Source: Domibacillus aminovorans (GTDB lineage: Bacteria; Bacillota; Bacilli; Bacillales; Domibacillaceae). From it: a stretch of DNA of 64,000 nucleotides. Below are positions 35,542 to 44,255 of the stretch, piece after piece; position 1 is the first letter of the stretch; every line of letters starts with the position of its first letter. A program made the position numbers and the translations under genes. Under the pieces are notes generated by a model, which searched no databases, had not been told where the DNA came from, and worked only from the letters and a program-made list of their open reading frames with translations. The stretch spans positions 1 to 64,000 of the forward strand of contig NZ_LQWY01000002.1 of assembly GCF_001643235.1 (NCBI RefSeq), in the 5' to 3' direction.

Positions 35542-36376
35542 TGTGGTAATACTCTTTGATGAAGTGCATAAATTCATGAAGTCCCGGCTCGTCTCGCAAA
35601 TTGGCGAGCATGCCGCGCAGGACGGGAAGGCGCGGTGATTCGCTTTTTAATTCTTGCTCAATGACATCGAGTGAGATTAAAATATCTTCGTCTTTCCAAT
35701 CAATTTTCAACCCGGCGAGCCAGTCGAGGATCGTTTCGTCATTCAGTTTGTCTTTAAACAGCTCATTCATGACAGCCGGATCAATGATAGGGCGAGCGGC
35801 TCTTTTTCTGAAGCCTGCTTCCATATCGTCTGCACTGTGTAAGAGAAATATAGCAAATTGGTGATAATCGATTTCGGCTTTGTCGATCATCATGACATGA
35901 ATAAACGACTGCTGAATGCCTTGCAGCGCAATGGACAAATCCCAGAAATACGGTTTGATTATGTCACCGTAAATGGACATGAGCCGTTTTCGATAAAACC
36001 GATGCGTTTCCAGCCGCATTTTGAAAATAAATGCTTCAATTTCATCGTTAAACGGAATGGCATTTTCCCGTGCTTGCATAATGAGAAATTCCTTATGCTG
36101 ATGGATTTCGCGCACCTGACATTCGATTTGCTTCACAAATTTGTCCCGTGGTGTTAAATCCTCCTCTTCAATGGCGATCAATTTATCGTACATTAACTGA
36201 AAATAATAATGCAAAATGGCAAGCAGGAGTGCTTCTTTTGATTTGAAATGCAAATAAAAGGCGCCTTTTGATATGCCGCATGTGGTCGCAATTTCTTGAA
36301 CGGAGGTCGCGCTGAATCCTTTTTCTGCAAATAATTTTATCGCTTGTTCAATGATGTATTTTTCTTTTTCGTTCAT
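35534..36376 (-). CDS. TetR-family repressor of the adjacent RND pump
   Basis: A 280-residue regulator. The N-terminal TetR helix-turn-helix is clear: FSATSVQEIATTCGISKGAF and YLHFKSKEALL (residues 20-50). The remaining 230 residues form a long ligand domain. GAGGTGAC precedes the ATG. The divergent intergenic region holds three dyads with TGACC/GGTCA arms, one near its own start and two over the pump promoter, so it should repress both itself and the pump. Confidence 0.9.
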   Translation of the reverse strand: MNEKEKYIIEQAIKLFAEKGFSATSVQEIATTCGISKGAFYLHFKSKEALLLAILHYYFQLMYDKLIAIEEEDLTPRDKFVKQIECQVREIHQHKEFLIMQARENAIPFNDEIEAFIFKMRLETHRFYRKRLMSIYGDIIKPYFWDLSIALQGIQQSFIHVMMIDKAEIDYHQFAIFLLHSADDMEAGFRKRAARPIIDPAVMNELFKDKLNDETILDWLAGLKIDWKDEDILISLDVIEQELKSESPRLPVLRGMLANLRDEPGLHEFMHFIKEYYHIK

Positions 36377-36401
36377 GGTAGGTCACCTCATTGGTCTATT
36401 A

Positions 36402-36415
36402 TGACCTAATGGTCA
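36402..36415 (-). promoter_or_regulatory. TetR operator O1
   Basis: TGACCTAATGGTCA, a dyad with perfect five-base arms, lies 25 bases upstream of the regulator start, suiting autoregulation. Confidence 0.65.
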
Positions 36416-36437
36416 CCTTATTGAAACAATTATTTTA

Positions 36438-36467
36438 TTGACGGTTGACCAATCGGTCATATATATT
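36438..36467 (+). promoter_or_regulatory. RND pump promoter with operator O2 in the spacer
   Basis: TTGACG at 36438-36443 and TATATT at 36462-36467. TGACCAATCGGTCA (36446-36459) fills the spacer, so bound repressor would exclude RNA polymerase. Confidence 0.65.
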
Positions 36468-36479
36468 TATAAAAAAGGG

Positions 36480-36493
36480 TGACCAATTGGTCA
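36480..36493 (+). promoter_or_regulatory. TetR operator O3
   Basis: TGACCAATTGGTCA is a perfect 14-base palindrome ending just before the AAGGAG of the pump gene. Confidence 0.75.
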
Positions 36494-36508
36494 AAAAGGA
36501 GATTTTTC

Positions 36509-39500
36509 ATGAATGGCTTGATTCATTTCGTCTTAAAAAACAAATTCGCTGTTTGGCTGATGACGATTATTATCACCGCTGCGGGTTTGTACTCCGGGCT
36601 ATCGATGAAGCTCGAGACAATCCCAAATATTACGCCGCCGATTGTGACGGTCATGACGGTGTATCCAGGTGCGACACCCGAAGAAGTGGCGGATAGTGTA
36701 TCGGAACCAATTGAAAAACAGCTGCAAAATTTAAATGGCGTGAAAGTCGTCAGTTCGACGTCGTATCAAAACGCGTCGTCTGTTCAAGTGGAATATACAT
36801 TCTCGACAGATATGGAAAAAGCGGAGCAGGAAGCAAAAGAAGCACTCGCTGATGTGGATTTTCCGGAAAATGTACAGGAGCCGGACGTTTCCCGCTTGAG
36901 CATTAACGCATTTCCGGTCATGGCGCTCAGTATTTCCGATGAAAGCCTGACACTGAGAGAACTGACGACAACGGTGGAGGAAGAGATTTTACTGGAAATT
37001 GAAGGGGTGGAAGGGGTTGCATCGGTTCAAATTTCCGGTCAGCAGGTGGAAGAAGCGACGCTTGTCTTCAACCAAGAAAAATTGGCGCAGCTTCAATTAG
37101 ATGAGGAAACGGTTAAGCAAATGATTCAGGCGTCTAATATGAAGGCACCGCTCGGATTATTTACGTTTGGCAATACAGAAAAATCGGTGATGGTTGACGG
37201 TAATATCTCGACGCTGGAAGATTTGAAAAATATGCAAATCGGTCCAGTGAAGCTGTCTGACCTTGCAGATATCGAACTTGTCGGAAAAGCAGAATCGATT
37301 TCGCGAACGAACGGTCAAGAATCGATCGGTTTGCAAATTGTGAAGTCAGCCGACGCGAATACGGTAGATGTTGTGAACGCTGTGAAAGAGAAGGTCACAG
37401 AATTTGAAGCGGATATAGATGGACTGACGGTTACATCGACATTTGACCAAGGTGCGCCAATTGAAGAGTCGGTGAAGACGATGTTAAGTAAAGCATTATT
37501 TGGTGCGTTGTTTGCTGTTATTATTATTATGCTGTTTTTACGTGATGTGCGTTCGACGGTTATCTCGGTTATTTCGATTCCAATGTCGATTTTGATTGCG
37601 CTCATTTTGCTGAAGCAGATGGATATTACGTTAAATGTAATGACGCTCGGTGCGATGACGGTGGCGATTGGCCGTGTTATTGATGATTCGATTGTTGTTG
37701 TGGAAAATATTTATAGAAGGTTGTCACTTGAAGGAGAAGCATTGAGGGGCAAGGAACTCATCCGGGAAGCAACGAAAGAAATGTTTGTGCCGATTATGTC
37801 TTCTACTGTTGTGACGATCGCGGTATTTTTGCCGCTCGGCCTCGTTGAAGGGACAGTCGGGGAGTTGTTCTTGCCATTTGCGTTAACGGTTGTGTTTGCG
37901 CTTTTGGCATCGCTTTTGGTGGCGGTAACGATTGTGCCGATGCTGGCGCATACGATGTTTAAGCGTGGGGTAAAAGCGAAGACGCATGAAGAAAAGCCGG
38001 GAAAAATGGCAGCATGGTATAAATCGGTGTTGAACTGGACGTTGAATCATAAAATCATTACGTTTTTAGCGGCGATTTTGCTTCTGGCGGGAAGTTTTTT
38101 GCTCGTGCCGAAAATAGGCGTCAGCTTTTTGCCAGGTGAAGAAGAGAAAATGGTCATTATGACATATTCACCGGAACCGGGCCAGACACTTGAAGAAGTG
38201 ACGGATATTTCAACGGATGCAGAAAGCTATTTCATGGACATTGAGGATGTCGAGACGGTTCAGTATTCAGTCGGTAGTGAAAATCCGATGAATCCCGGTC
38301 AAACGAACAGTGCGATGTTTTATGTGATGTATGACGCAGAAACAGAGAATTTTAGTGAGAAAAAAGAAGATGCCATCGCTGATTTGCAGGCGAGTGTTGA
38401 TAAAGGCGAATGGGCGTCGCAAGACTTTTCTGCAAGCGCCGGCAGCAACGTGATTGCAGTGAATGTATACGGCGAAACGATTGAAGACATTGAGCCGGTT
38501 GTCGGTGAAATTGAAGCGATTATGAACGACAGCGACTCATTTAAAAAGGTTGAAACGGGGCTAGCTGATTCGTATGAAGAGTATACACTCGTTGCCGATC
38601 AAGAAAAACTGGCCGCAGCAGGTTTAACAGCGGGTCAAATTGCGATGGAACTAAGTCCTATGCGAGAACGTCCCGTATTGACGACCGTTGAAAAAGATGG
38701 CGAGGATGTCAATGTGTATTTGGATGTACCAGTTGAGACGTATGAAACGATTGAAGATTTAACAGGGAAAGAAGTGACATCACCGCTCGGCACGTCCGTT
38801 GCGATTAATGATGTGATGACGGTAGAAGAAGGCAAGACGTCTGATACAGTATCACGCCGTGATGGAAAAGTGTTCGTTGATGTAAGCGGTGAGCTAGAAG
38901 GCGATGATGTGTCGGCCGCGTCAGCTGATTTGCAGGCGGAACTTGATGCGCTTGATTTGCCATCTGGTGTAGACGTATCAATGGGTGGTGTGACGCAAGA
39001 TATTAATGAATCCTTTACGCAGCTTGGTTTGGCGATGTTGGCCGCTGTCGCGATTGTGTATCTCGTTCTTGTGATCACATTTGGCGGCGGACTTGCACCG
39101 CTGGCAATTTTGTTCTCCCTTCCGTTTACAGTCATCGGTGCACTTGTAGCATTGTTGATTGCGGGTGAAACGATTAGTATTTCGTCCATGATCGGCGCCT
39201 TGATGCTAATAGGAATTGTCGTGACAAACGCGATTGTATTGATTGACCGGGTCATTCGTAAAGAAAAAGAAGGATTGCCTGTGCGCGAGGCGTTGCTTGA
39301 AGCAGGGGCGACACGATTGCGGCCGATCTTGATGACGGCGCTCGCTACTATCGGTGCCCTGTTCCCACTCGCTTTAGGACTTGAAGGTGGCGGATTGATT
39401 TCAAAAGGATTAGGTGTCACGGTCATCGGTGGATTGACGAGTTCGACGTTACTAACGCTCGTTATTGTCCCGATTGTGTATGAAGCGTTGTCGAAATGGA

Positions 39501-39517
39501 TGAGGAAAAAAGCATAA
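36509..39517 (+). CDS. RND-family efflux pump (SwrC/YerP-like)
   Basis: A 1002-residue resistance-nodulation-division transporter with twelve membrane helices and two large extracytoplasmic loops. The membrane charge-relay region IGRVIDDSIVVVENI and the PYPGATPEEV-like porter start (VYPGATPEEV) are present. Gram-positive members such as SwrC/YerP export lipopeptides or other amphiphiles without an outer-membrane partner. The start at 36509 follows AAGGAG. It is controlled by the divergent TetR gene. It ends at a strong terminator and has no adaptor gene. Confidence 0.93.
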   Translation: MNGLIHFVLKNKFAVWLMTIIITAAGLYSGLSMKLETIPNITPPIVTVMTVYPGATPEEVADSVSEPIEKQLQNLNGVKVVSSTSYQNASSVQVEYTFSTDMEKAEQEAKEALADVDFPENVQEPDVSRLSINAFPVMALSISDESLTLRELTTTVEEEILLEIEGVEGVASVQISGQQVEEATLVFNQEKLAQLQLDEETVKQMIQASNMKAPLGLFTFGNTEKSVMVDGNISTLEDLKNMQIGPVKLSDLADIELVGKAESISRTNGQESIGLQIVKSADANTVDVVNAVKEKVTEFEADIDGLTVTSTFDQGAPIEESVKTMLSKALFGALFAVIIIMLFLRDVRSTVISVISIPMSILIALILLKQMDITLNVMTLGAMTVAIGRVIDDSIVVVENIYRRLSLEGEALRGKELIREATKEMFVPIMSSTVVTIAVFLPLGLVEGTVGELFLPFALTVVFALLASLLVAVTIVPMLAHTMFKRGVKAKTHEEKPGKMAAWYKSVLNWTLNHKIITFLAAILLLAGSFLLVPKIGVSFLPGEEEKMVIMTYSPEPGQTLEEVTDISTDAESYFMDIEDVETVQYSVGSENPMNPGQTNSAMFYVMYDAETENFSEKKEDAIADLQASVDKGEWASQDFSASAGSNVIAVNVYGETIEDIEPVVGEIEAIMNDSDSFKKVETGLADSYEEYTLVADQEKLAAAGLTAGQIAMELSPMRERPVLTTVEKDGEDVNVYLDVPVETYETIEDLTGKEVTSPLGTSVAINDVMTVEEGKTSDTVSRRDGKVFVDVSGELEGDDVSAASADLQAELDALDLPSGVDVSMGGVTQDINESFTQLGLAMLAAVAIVYLVLVITFGGGLAPLAILFSLPFTVIGALVALLIAGETISISSMIGALMLIGIVVTNAIVLIDRVIRKEKEGLPVREALLEAGATRLRPILMTALATIGALFPLALGLEGGGLISKGLGVTVIGGLTSSTLLTLVIVPIVYEALSKWMRKKA

Positions 39518-39527
39518 TTTGAGTGAT

Positions 39528-39562
39528 AGGCAGTCTTCTATTAGGGAGACTGCCTGTTTTTT
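39528..39562 (+). terminator. Terminator after RND gene
   Basis: AGGCAGTCT pairs with AGACTGCCT around ten bases and is followed by GTTTTTT. Confidence 0.85.
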
Positions 39563-39630
39563 GTGGCGTTGTGTGCGAATCTGGAAAAATAGGTGCGATT
39601 TCAAGGAAGGATAGAGTGGCATGGCACATA

Positions 39631-39668
39631 AAAAAGGATGCCCCGGGTTAAAATGGGGCATCCTTTTT
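39631..39668 (-). terminator. Terminator after CsbD gene
   Basis: Perfect 14-base arms AAAAAGGATGCCCC and GGGGCATCCTTTTT overlap the stop codon of the minus-strand CsbD gene. It may also work on the plus strand. Confidence 0.8.
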
Positions 39669-39855
39669 ATGATGAATGGCGGTCTTTTGATTTGCCGATT
39701 CGTTCTTGTACTTCGCCTTTGATTTTGTCTTTTTTACCGTCTGCTTGAAGGCGGGCATTGTTTACTGCGTTTCCAACTTGATCTTTCACTTCGCCTTTTG
39801 CTTTGTTGAAGGCACCTTTGATTTTGTCACCGAGTCCCTTTTTATCGAGAGCCAT
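39667..39855 (-). CDS. CsbD-family stress protein
   Basis: A 62-residue, highly charged, glycine- and lysine-rich protein with the CsbD pattern DKIKGAFNKAKGEVKDQVGN repeated in weaker form (DKIKGEVQERIGKSKD). CsbD proteins are general-stress (often SigB-dependent) proteins of unknown activity. AGGAG lies before ATG 39855; an upstream ATG at 39867 is too close to it. Confidence 0.85.
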   Translation of the reverse strand: MALDKKGLGDKIKGAFNKAKGEVKDQVGNAVNNARLQADGKKDKIKGEVQERIGKSKDRHSS

Positions 39856-39913
39856 GTTACTAAACATCTCCTTTTAGTGTTGTGTAGTAGATGTTTACCC
39901 GGCTCAAAATCAA

Positions 39914-41104
39914 TTAAACATGATCATCATTTTCAACGATAGCATAGCGGTCGGTTTCTTTTTCAGAAAATCGGTTATACCGATGTTTGTAAAGGGCAAA
40001 CAAGTATTGAATCAATACTTTGATTAGCGCGTATGTTGGCAGCCCGATGAGTACCCCCACGACGCCATATAAATGAGCAGCTGTCAGCAAGACGAAAATG
40101 ATCGTAACCGGATGAATTTGCAGTGATTTCCCCATAATTTGCGGAGAAATAAATTTTCCTTCAAGCAGCTGTACGATCGTCCAGACGATGGCGAGCTTGA
40201 GTACCATAAATGGCGATGTGACGATGGCAATGATGATTGCCGGTGTAATCGCAATGACTGGTCCGAGATAGGGCACGACGCTTGTAACGCTGGCGATCGC
40301 TGCAAGTAGCAGAGCATAATCTAGGCCGATGATTAAAAATCCGATGTACATCATGATTCCAATGCAAAGACTGACAAGCATTTGTCCTTGGATGTAGGAA
40401 CGAAGCTGTTCATCCATTTCAATGAGCATCGCACCGGTACGTCCGCGCATTTTTGGCGGCAATACGTGCAGGAAGCCGTTGTACAATTTAGTACCATCTT
40501 TCAATAAATAAAACAAAATGAATGGAACGGTGACGAGCGAGACGATGAAATTAGTAAGCGTGGCAATTAAGCCTGTGACGCTGTCTAACGTTTGACCAGC
40601 GATATCGGAAAAGTTCTGCGTCAGCGAACCAAGAAACTCTTCAGCGTTCGTCTGCATGTTTTTTGAAATTTCCATATATTGTGTTTCGAACGGTGAATTG
40701 CGTGCCCACATGTCAATGTCCATACCGAGCTGGCGAGCATATCCAGGGAATGATGCGATTAAGGCTTCTGTTTGATCGCGTAAAAAAGGAAGAATTGTTA
40801 ACAAGAGTATCGTAATCAAGCCAGATAAAACGACGAACACAATTAAAATGCCCCATCCGCGTTTTATTTTATACCGCTGTAATGCATTGACGAGCGGGCT
40901 TAATAAATAGTAGCCGACGATTGATAAAATAACTGGCAGGGCCACCGTCCCAATGAAACCGCTCAGCGGGTCAAAAATAAATGATATGTTGGAAAAAACC
41001 ATAATAATGAGCCCGATTAAGAGCACAATACTTAAAACGAAAATCGAGGTGCGTCCGCCTAAAAAACGGACGAGCGGTGGCCGTTGCGGCTCGTTTTCTT
41101 TCAT
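39914..41104 (-). CDS. AI-2E family membrane transporter
   Basis: A 396-residue protein of the AI-2E/PerM (UPF0118) family with about eight membrane helices. PYLGPVIAITPAIIIA and QLLEGKFISPQIMGKSLQIHP are signature blocks. B. subtilis relatives include YueF and YrrI. Proposed roles are export of small solutes or Na+/H+ exchange, not AI-2 specifically. The RBS is AGGAG. The C-terminal tail is acidic and cytoplasmic. Confidence 0.9.
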   Translation of the reverse strand: MKENEPQRPPLVRFLGGRTSIFVLSIVLLIGLIIMVFSNISFIFDPLSGFIGTVALPVILSIVGYYLLSPLVNALQRYKIKRGWGILIVFVVLSGLITILLLTILPFLRDQTEALIASFPGYARQLGMDIDMWARNSPFETQYMEISKNMQTNAEEFLGSLTQNFSDIAGQTLDSVTGLIATLTNFIVSLVTVPFILFYLLKDGTKLYNGFLHVLPPKMRGRTGAMLIEMDEQLRSYIQGQMLVSLCIGIMMYIGFLIIGLDYALLLAAIASVTSVVPYLGPVIAITPAIIIAIVTSPFMVLKLAIVWTIVQLLEGKFISPQIMGKSLQIHPVTIIFVLLTAAHLYGVVGVLIGLPTYALIKVLIQYLFALYKHRYNRFSEKETDRYAIVENDDHV

Positions 41105-41244
41105 GACGCCAACTCCTCATACTGTCTTTTCTTAATTATAACGCACTGGCCAAAAAAACACGCATTTTCCGCTTTTCTGAAAACACTATTTTTTAAGATA
41201 GTCATAAATTCTCTCTTATAATGAAGAAAAAGGGAGGTCATCGC

Positions 41245-42051
41245 ATGCACATTGTACTTATTATTGCTGGCGCGGTGCTTGTTGCATTCGCTTTCAATTT
41301 CTTTTTAATTCCACATGAAATTTTGAGCAGTGGCTTAAGCGGTATTGCGATTATGCTCGGTATTATAACGCCGCTCAACACTGGCGTGCTGAACTTGCTA
41401 CTCAATTTTCCGCTTCTTATTCTCGGTGTCATGAAACTAGGTAAACGGTTCATTGCCTATACGATTTTGTCCGTCGTCACATTATCAATTGGGCTCTATG
41501 TTGTGCCTGTCATCAAGCTTTCAACCGAACCAATTTTGTCCTCCTTATTTGGCGGCGTACTGACCGGTATAGGGGCAGGCATCACATTCCGCGCATCAGC
41601 GTCATCGGGCGGATTGGATATTATTGCGATGCTATTAGCACGAAAAAGAGACTTTCCACTCGGTTTACTATTGTCGATGATGAACGCCGTGATCGTCGTG
41701 TTTGCTGGGTTTTTGTTCAGCTGGGACACGGCATTGAACACACTGATTGGGATATATGCGACCGGAAAAGTCGTTGATATGATTCATACGAAACATATTA
41801 AACTAACGCTCAACATTGTCACTTCTAAAGGAGATGAAATATGTGAAAGGTTGCTTGCAAGTTTGTACCGGGGCATTACCGTGATGGATGCGAAAGGGGC
41901 GTACTCCGGGGAAAAACGGATGGTGCTCATGACAGTTATTACGCGTTATCAACTAAATGATGTAAAGCAAATCATTCACGATGTGGACCCGACTGCATTT
42001 GTAAATATAACGCAAACCGTCGAAGTAGTCGGATTGTTTCACCGAGAATAA
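41245..42051 (+). CDS. YitT-family membrane protein (DUF161/DUF2179)
   Basis: A 268-residue protein: five membrane helices in the YitT part (FFLIPHEILSSGLSGIAIML; FRASASSGGLDIIA), then a C-terminal DUF2179 domain (GITVMDAKGAYSGEKRMVL). The family is widespread in Bacillus in several copies; its transport substrate is not known. The start at 41245 follows AGGGAGGT. Confidence 0.9.
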   Translation: MHIVLIIAGAVLVAFAFNFFLIPHEILSSGLSGIAIMLGIITPLNTGVLNLLLNFPLLILGVMKLGKRFIAYTILSVVTLSIGLYVVPVIKLSTEPILSSLFGGVLTGIGAGITFRASASSGGLDIIAMLLARKRDFPLGLLLSMMNAVIVVFAGFLFSWDTALNTLIGIYATGKVVDMIHTKHIKLTLNIVTSKGDEICERLLASLYRGITVMDAKGAYSGEKRMVLMTVITRYQLNDVKQIIHDVDPTAFVNITQTVEVVGLFHRE

Positions 42052-42054
42052 GAA

Positions 42055-42087
42055 AAAGCCGACCCAGAGTGGATCGGCTTCGTTTTG
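42055..42087. terminator. Terminator between convergent genes
   Basis: AAGCCGACCC pairs imperfectly with GGATCGGCTT, then CGTTTT. Confidence 0.65.
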
Positions 42088-42088
42088 A

Positions 42089-42301
42089 TTACAGAATGTC
42101 TGTGACTTCACGGTCGATCAAACTTGCTTTTTTTACGGAAAGAAACGGGCCGGTTGTCGAAATGAACGCGCCTGATGCAATGATCGCATCCATTGCCTGC
42201 TGAATAGCCACGGCATTGACTGGTTCGATCGGTGCATCAATCGTGACGCTCGCGCTTCCGCCCTCTGATGTGTTGAATTGGAGCTGCAATGTTTTGGCCA
42301 T
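42089..42301 (-). CDS. DUF2922 protein
   Basis: A 70-residue protein matching DUF2922: an MAKTLQLQFNT start, a beta-rich VTIDAPIEPVNA and an AMDAIIASGAF helix. The family is found only in Firmicutes, almost always next to a DUF1659 and a YvrJ protein, as here. Function unknown. Confidence 0.82.
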   Translation of the reverse strand: MAKTLQLQFNTSEGGSASVTIDAPIEPVNAVAIQQAMDAIIASGAFISTTGPFLSVKKASLIDREVTDIL

Positions 42302-42323
42302 AAGAAAAGCCCTCCTTTTTTAG

Positions 42324-42539
42324 TTAGTTAATGATAGAAGTGTCACTGCGTTCGACTGATGAAAGCGGCAAAGATGAAAGTGTAGCAATTGCTGCGGCCG
42401 CTGCTTGGAACTGATCCGCTGTTGAGACTGGATCGACGTTTGAATACGACTTCGTTTTAAATACTGCTTTGCCAGATTCATCAATCCCGTTATCAAACAC
42501 GAGACGAAGCGTCGATTTGTTTAATATTGACTGAGCCAT
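42324..42539 (-). CDS. DUF1659 protein
   Basis: A 71-residue protein of the DUF1659 family (LRLVFDNGIDESGKAVF, then a helix rich in alanine). The start was set at ATG 42539 with AAAGGAGGGGG upstream. It forms a cassette with the DUF2922 gene (22-base gap). A promoter-like block 42561-42594 precedes it, nearly the same as the one in front of the YvrJ gene. Confidence 0.82.
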   Translation of the reverse strand: MAQSILNKSTLRLVFDNGIDESGKAVFKTKSYSNVDPVSTADQFQAAAAAIATLSSLPLSSVERSDTSIIN

Positions 42540-42560
42540 GTTGTATCCCCCTCCTTTCAT

Positions 42561-42594
42561 TTGTTATGTACAGCGAAAATTTGAAAATCGATAC
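42561..42594 (-). promoter_or_regulatory. Promoter-like block upstream of DUF1659
   Basis: Read on the minus strand it begins GTATCGATTTT and ends CTGTACATAACAA. It is 26 of 34 identical, without gaps, to 42851-42884. It does not fit the sigma-A consensus, so an alternative sigma factor is possible. Confidence 0.45.
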
Positions 42595-42691
42595 TCTCAT
42601 TTGAAAAAAGTTTGTTTGGTAGAAAAAACGTCGCGTTGTCTGCCTAAAGAAACGTACGAACTATTTGAAGCGGGCACATATTTGAAACATG

Positions 42692-42829
42692 TTACGGTTT
42701 CATTTTGTCCGGAAGGGTCTGGATGGATTGGATGACGCCATCGAGTTTCGTTTCGATCCGGTACAGTAAGTAAAACGTGACTGCGATCGGGAATCCGACG
42801 TCTTGGATAAGCGGCAAAATCATGTCCAT
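42692..42829 (-). CDS. YvrJ-family small membrane protein
   Basis: A 45-residue protein: MDMILPLIQDVGFPIAVTFY, then a short charged helix RIETKLDGVI, matching the YvrJ family (one membrane helix). AAAGGAGG precedes the start. In B. subtilis yvrJ belongs to the SigO/RsoA region. Here it heads the DUF1659/DUF2922 cassette and carries its own promoter-like block. Confidence 0.8.
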   Translation of the reverse strand: MDMILPLIQDVGFPIAVTFYLLYRIETKLDGVIQSIQTLPDKMKP

Positions 42830-42850
42830 AGTGGCATTCCTCCTTTCTCC

Positions 42851-42884
42851 TTGTTATATACAGTGAATGCGTAAAAATCGAAAC
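42851..42884 (-). promoter_or_regulatory. Promoter-like block upstream of YvrJ gene
   Basis: Minus strand begins GTTTCGATTTTT and ends CTGTATATAACAA, the sister of the block at 42561. The RBS AAAGGAGG follows about ten bases later. Confidence 0.45.
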
Positions 42885-43438
42885 TACATTGGCGGCACTT
42901 CTTTTCATCTTGGTCGATGACGACGATTCGCCGCACGTTAAGAGGACTTGAGAAACAGGGATTACTGCTTACGGACAACTTTAGCGTAATGGCATTTGAC
43001 CGAACGAAATGGTATACGATTGATTACGAGATGATAGAATCGATGATGAGCCCATTTGATCATGTTAACGGGGAGAAAGCGTCTGATCAGACAGACGATA
43101 TGACCACATTGGCTACACCTATAACAGAGAGTAACAAACAAAAGACTTCAACAGGAGATTATTCTTTATCGGAACGCGAAATGTTTGAGAAATCACTTGG
43201 GAATGAACGTGTCGCAGAAGCGGTGGAACTCGCCCGGGCAAAAGGTATTACGACATGGGCATACATACGCGCCATTTTACGCAATTGGGAGAAAGAGAAT
43301 GTCAAATCGAAAAAACCAGCCCGGAAAGAGATGCTCCCAGACTGGTTTAAAAAAGAAGAGACAGTCGTTGAATGTGACGATGAATTTGAAAAAGACCGCG
43401 TATCATTTTTAGCAGAGCTCTGTGGCGTCAAGCAATAA
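42885..43438 (+). pseudogene. Phage/plasmid replisome organiser, 5'-truncated (DnaD-like domain)
   Basis: The frame runs from about 42885 with WSMTTIRRTLRGLEKQGLL, the recognition helix of a replication-initiation winged helix, and WYTIDYE. It continues to a DnaD-type C-terminal helix bundle (GITTWAYIRAILRNWEK). About 60-90 residues of the N-terminal domain are missing. The truncation point coincides with the YvrJ promoter block, as if that cassette replaced the 5' part. ATG 42917 would give 173 residues but no proper RBS is seen. A phage or plasmid relic is the simplest reading. Confidence 0.6.
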
Positions 43439-43479
43439 GTCGATGGCACGTCTTATTTGAGAGACCTTTGTGCTTCATC

Positions 43480-43550
43480 TACAAGAATGATGGCGAGTAG
43501 TCAGAAATAGCAGCGAGCGATCAGAAATCGAGGAGAATGGTCAGAAAGGA
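43480..43550. repeat. 20-base-period repeat, RTCAGAAA units
   Basis: RTCAGAAAT-type units begin at exactly 43500, 43520 and 43540, with a weaker unit at 43480. The same unit with the same 20-base period recurs at 47638-47677. No hairpin or coding frame accounts for it. Confidence 0.6.
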
Positions 43551-43579
43551 GAAAATATATCTGCATTATTAAATGTAAA

Positions 43580-43744
43580 GCCCCAACTTCTTAATAGAAG
43601 TCAGGGCTTGAATGATTGAAGCAAAAAGACAAATTCTTTTTATCCCGCATTAACGGGCAGTAAGACCCCCACTTCAAGTTTTCGAAAAGAAAAGAAGGAT
43701 AAGTGGGGGATGAAGAAAACTCCCCCTACTGAATGAAGTTTCAC
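43580..43744. repeat. Structured GC-block intergenic element, copy 1
   Basis: It contains an inverted repeat AAGCCC...GGGCTT near 43580-43611, a CCCG/CGGG hairpin near 43645-43656, and a 9-base stem CCCCCACTT (43666-43674) with AAGTGGGGG (43701-43709). The 3' block CTCCCCCTACTGAATGAAG then continues with TTTCAC. A related block lies at 56320-56388. Confidence 0.5.
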
Positions 43745-43756
43745 TTTATCCTATTA

Positions 43757-43936
43757 TTATTCCGTTTTTTCTTCAGTAGTGCCATCTTCCGTTTCTTCTT
43801 CTACTTGATCTTCTTGCTGTTCATCGTCGACACCCGTATCTTGATCTTCTCCCTCAGCGCAGCCCGTCAATCCCCCAAGTGTTAAAGTAGCGGCCATTCC
43901 ACCAACTAGAAATTTTTTCTTCCAATTAGAATCCAT
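43757..43936 (-). CDS. Small acidic lipoprotein
   Basis: A 59-residue protein with a positively charged start (MDSNWKKK), a hydrophobic core and the lipobox LTGC. After it comes an almost purely acidic tail of Glu/Asp/Gln/Thr residues. GGAGGAG precedes the ATG. It would be tethered to the outer membrane face after lipidation. The tail is too simple to assign function; similar short acidic lipoproteins are common in Bacillaceae. Confidence 0.75.
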   Translation of the reverse strand: MDSNWKKKFLVGGMAATLTLGGLTGCAEGEDQDTGVDDEQQEDQVEEETEDGTTEEKTE

Positions 43937-44255
43937 GAATAACTCCTCCTATATAAACGGATTTGATGAAACATGCACTCCCTTTACAAAGTAAAAGAAG
44001 CGAAAGGTAAAGCATAGTGACTATAACACGAATTAAAATGGAAAAGTCTGAATTTACAAAAAATTAACATTAAGTAATAGATTTTTTATATAAACTTTGT
44101 AATGATGTGGTACTATTTACAAAGTTTATTAGAATTCATTGAACAGGAACCAGAGTATTCCAGATTAAGTAAATCTGTGTTTTTCTGAAAAATAAGGGTA
44201 CATATATGGCATACTACTAATCAAACTCGAACTACGGGGATAAGGAGATGCAATC

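Noticed and set aside
38635-39426. Long minus-strand frame of 263 codons inside the RND gene
   Set aside because: It is antisense to a well-supported transporter, serine/threonine-rich in the way shadow frames are, and has no RBS.
42538-42735. Plus-strand reading frame of 65 codons between the DUF1659 and YvrJ genes
   Set aside because: It lies opposite two promoter/RBS blocks and the YvrJ 3' end, has no RBS and no recognisable domain; the minus-strand genes explain the region better.
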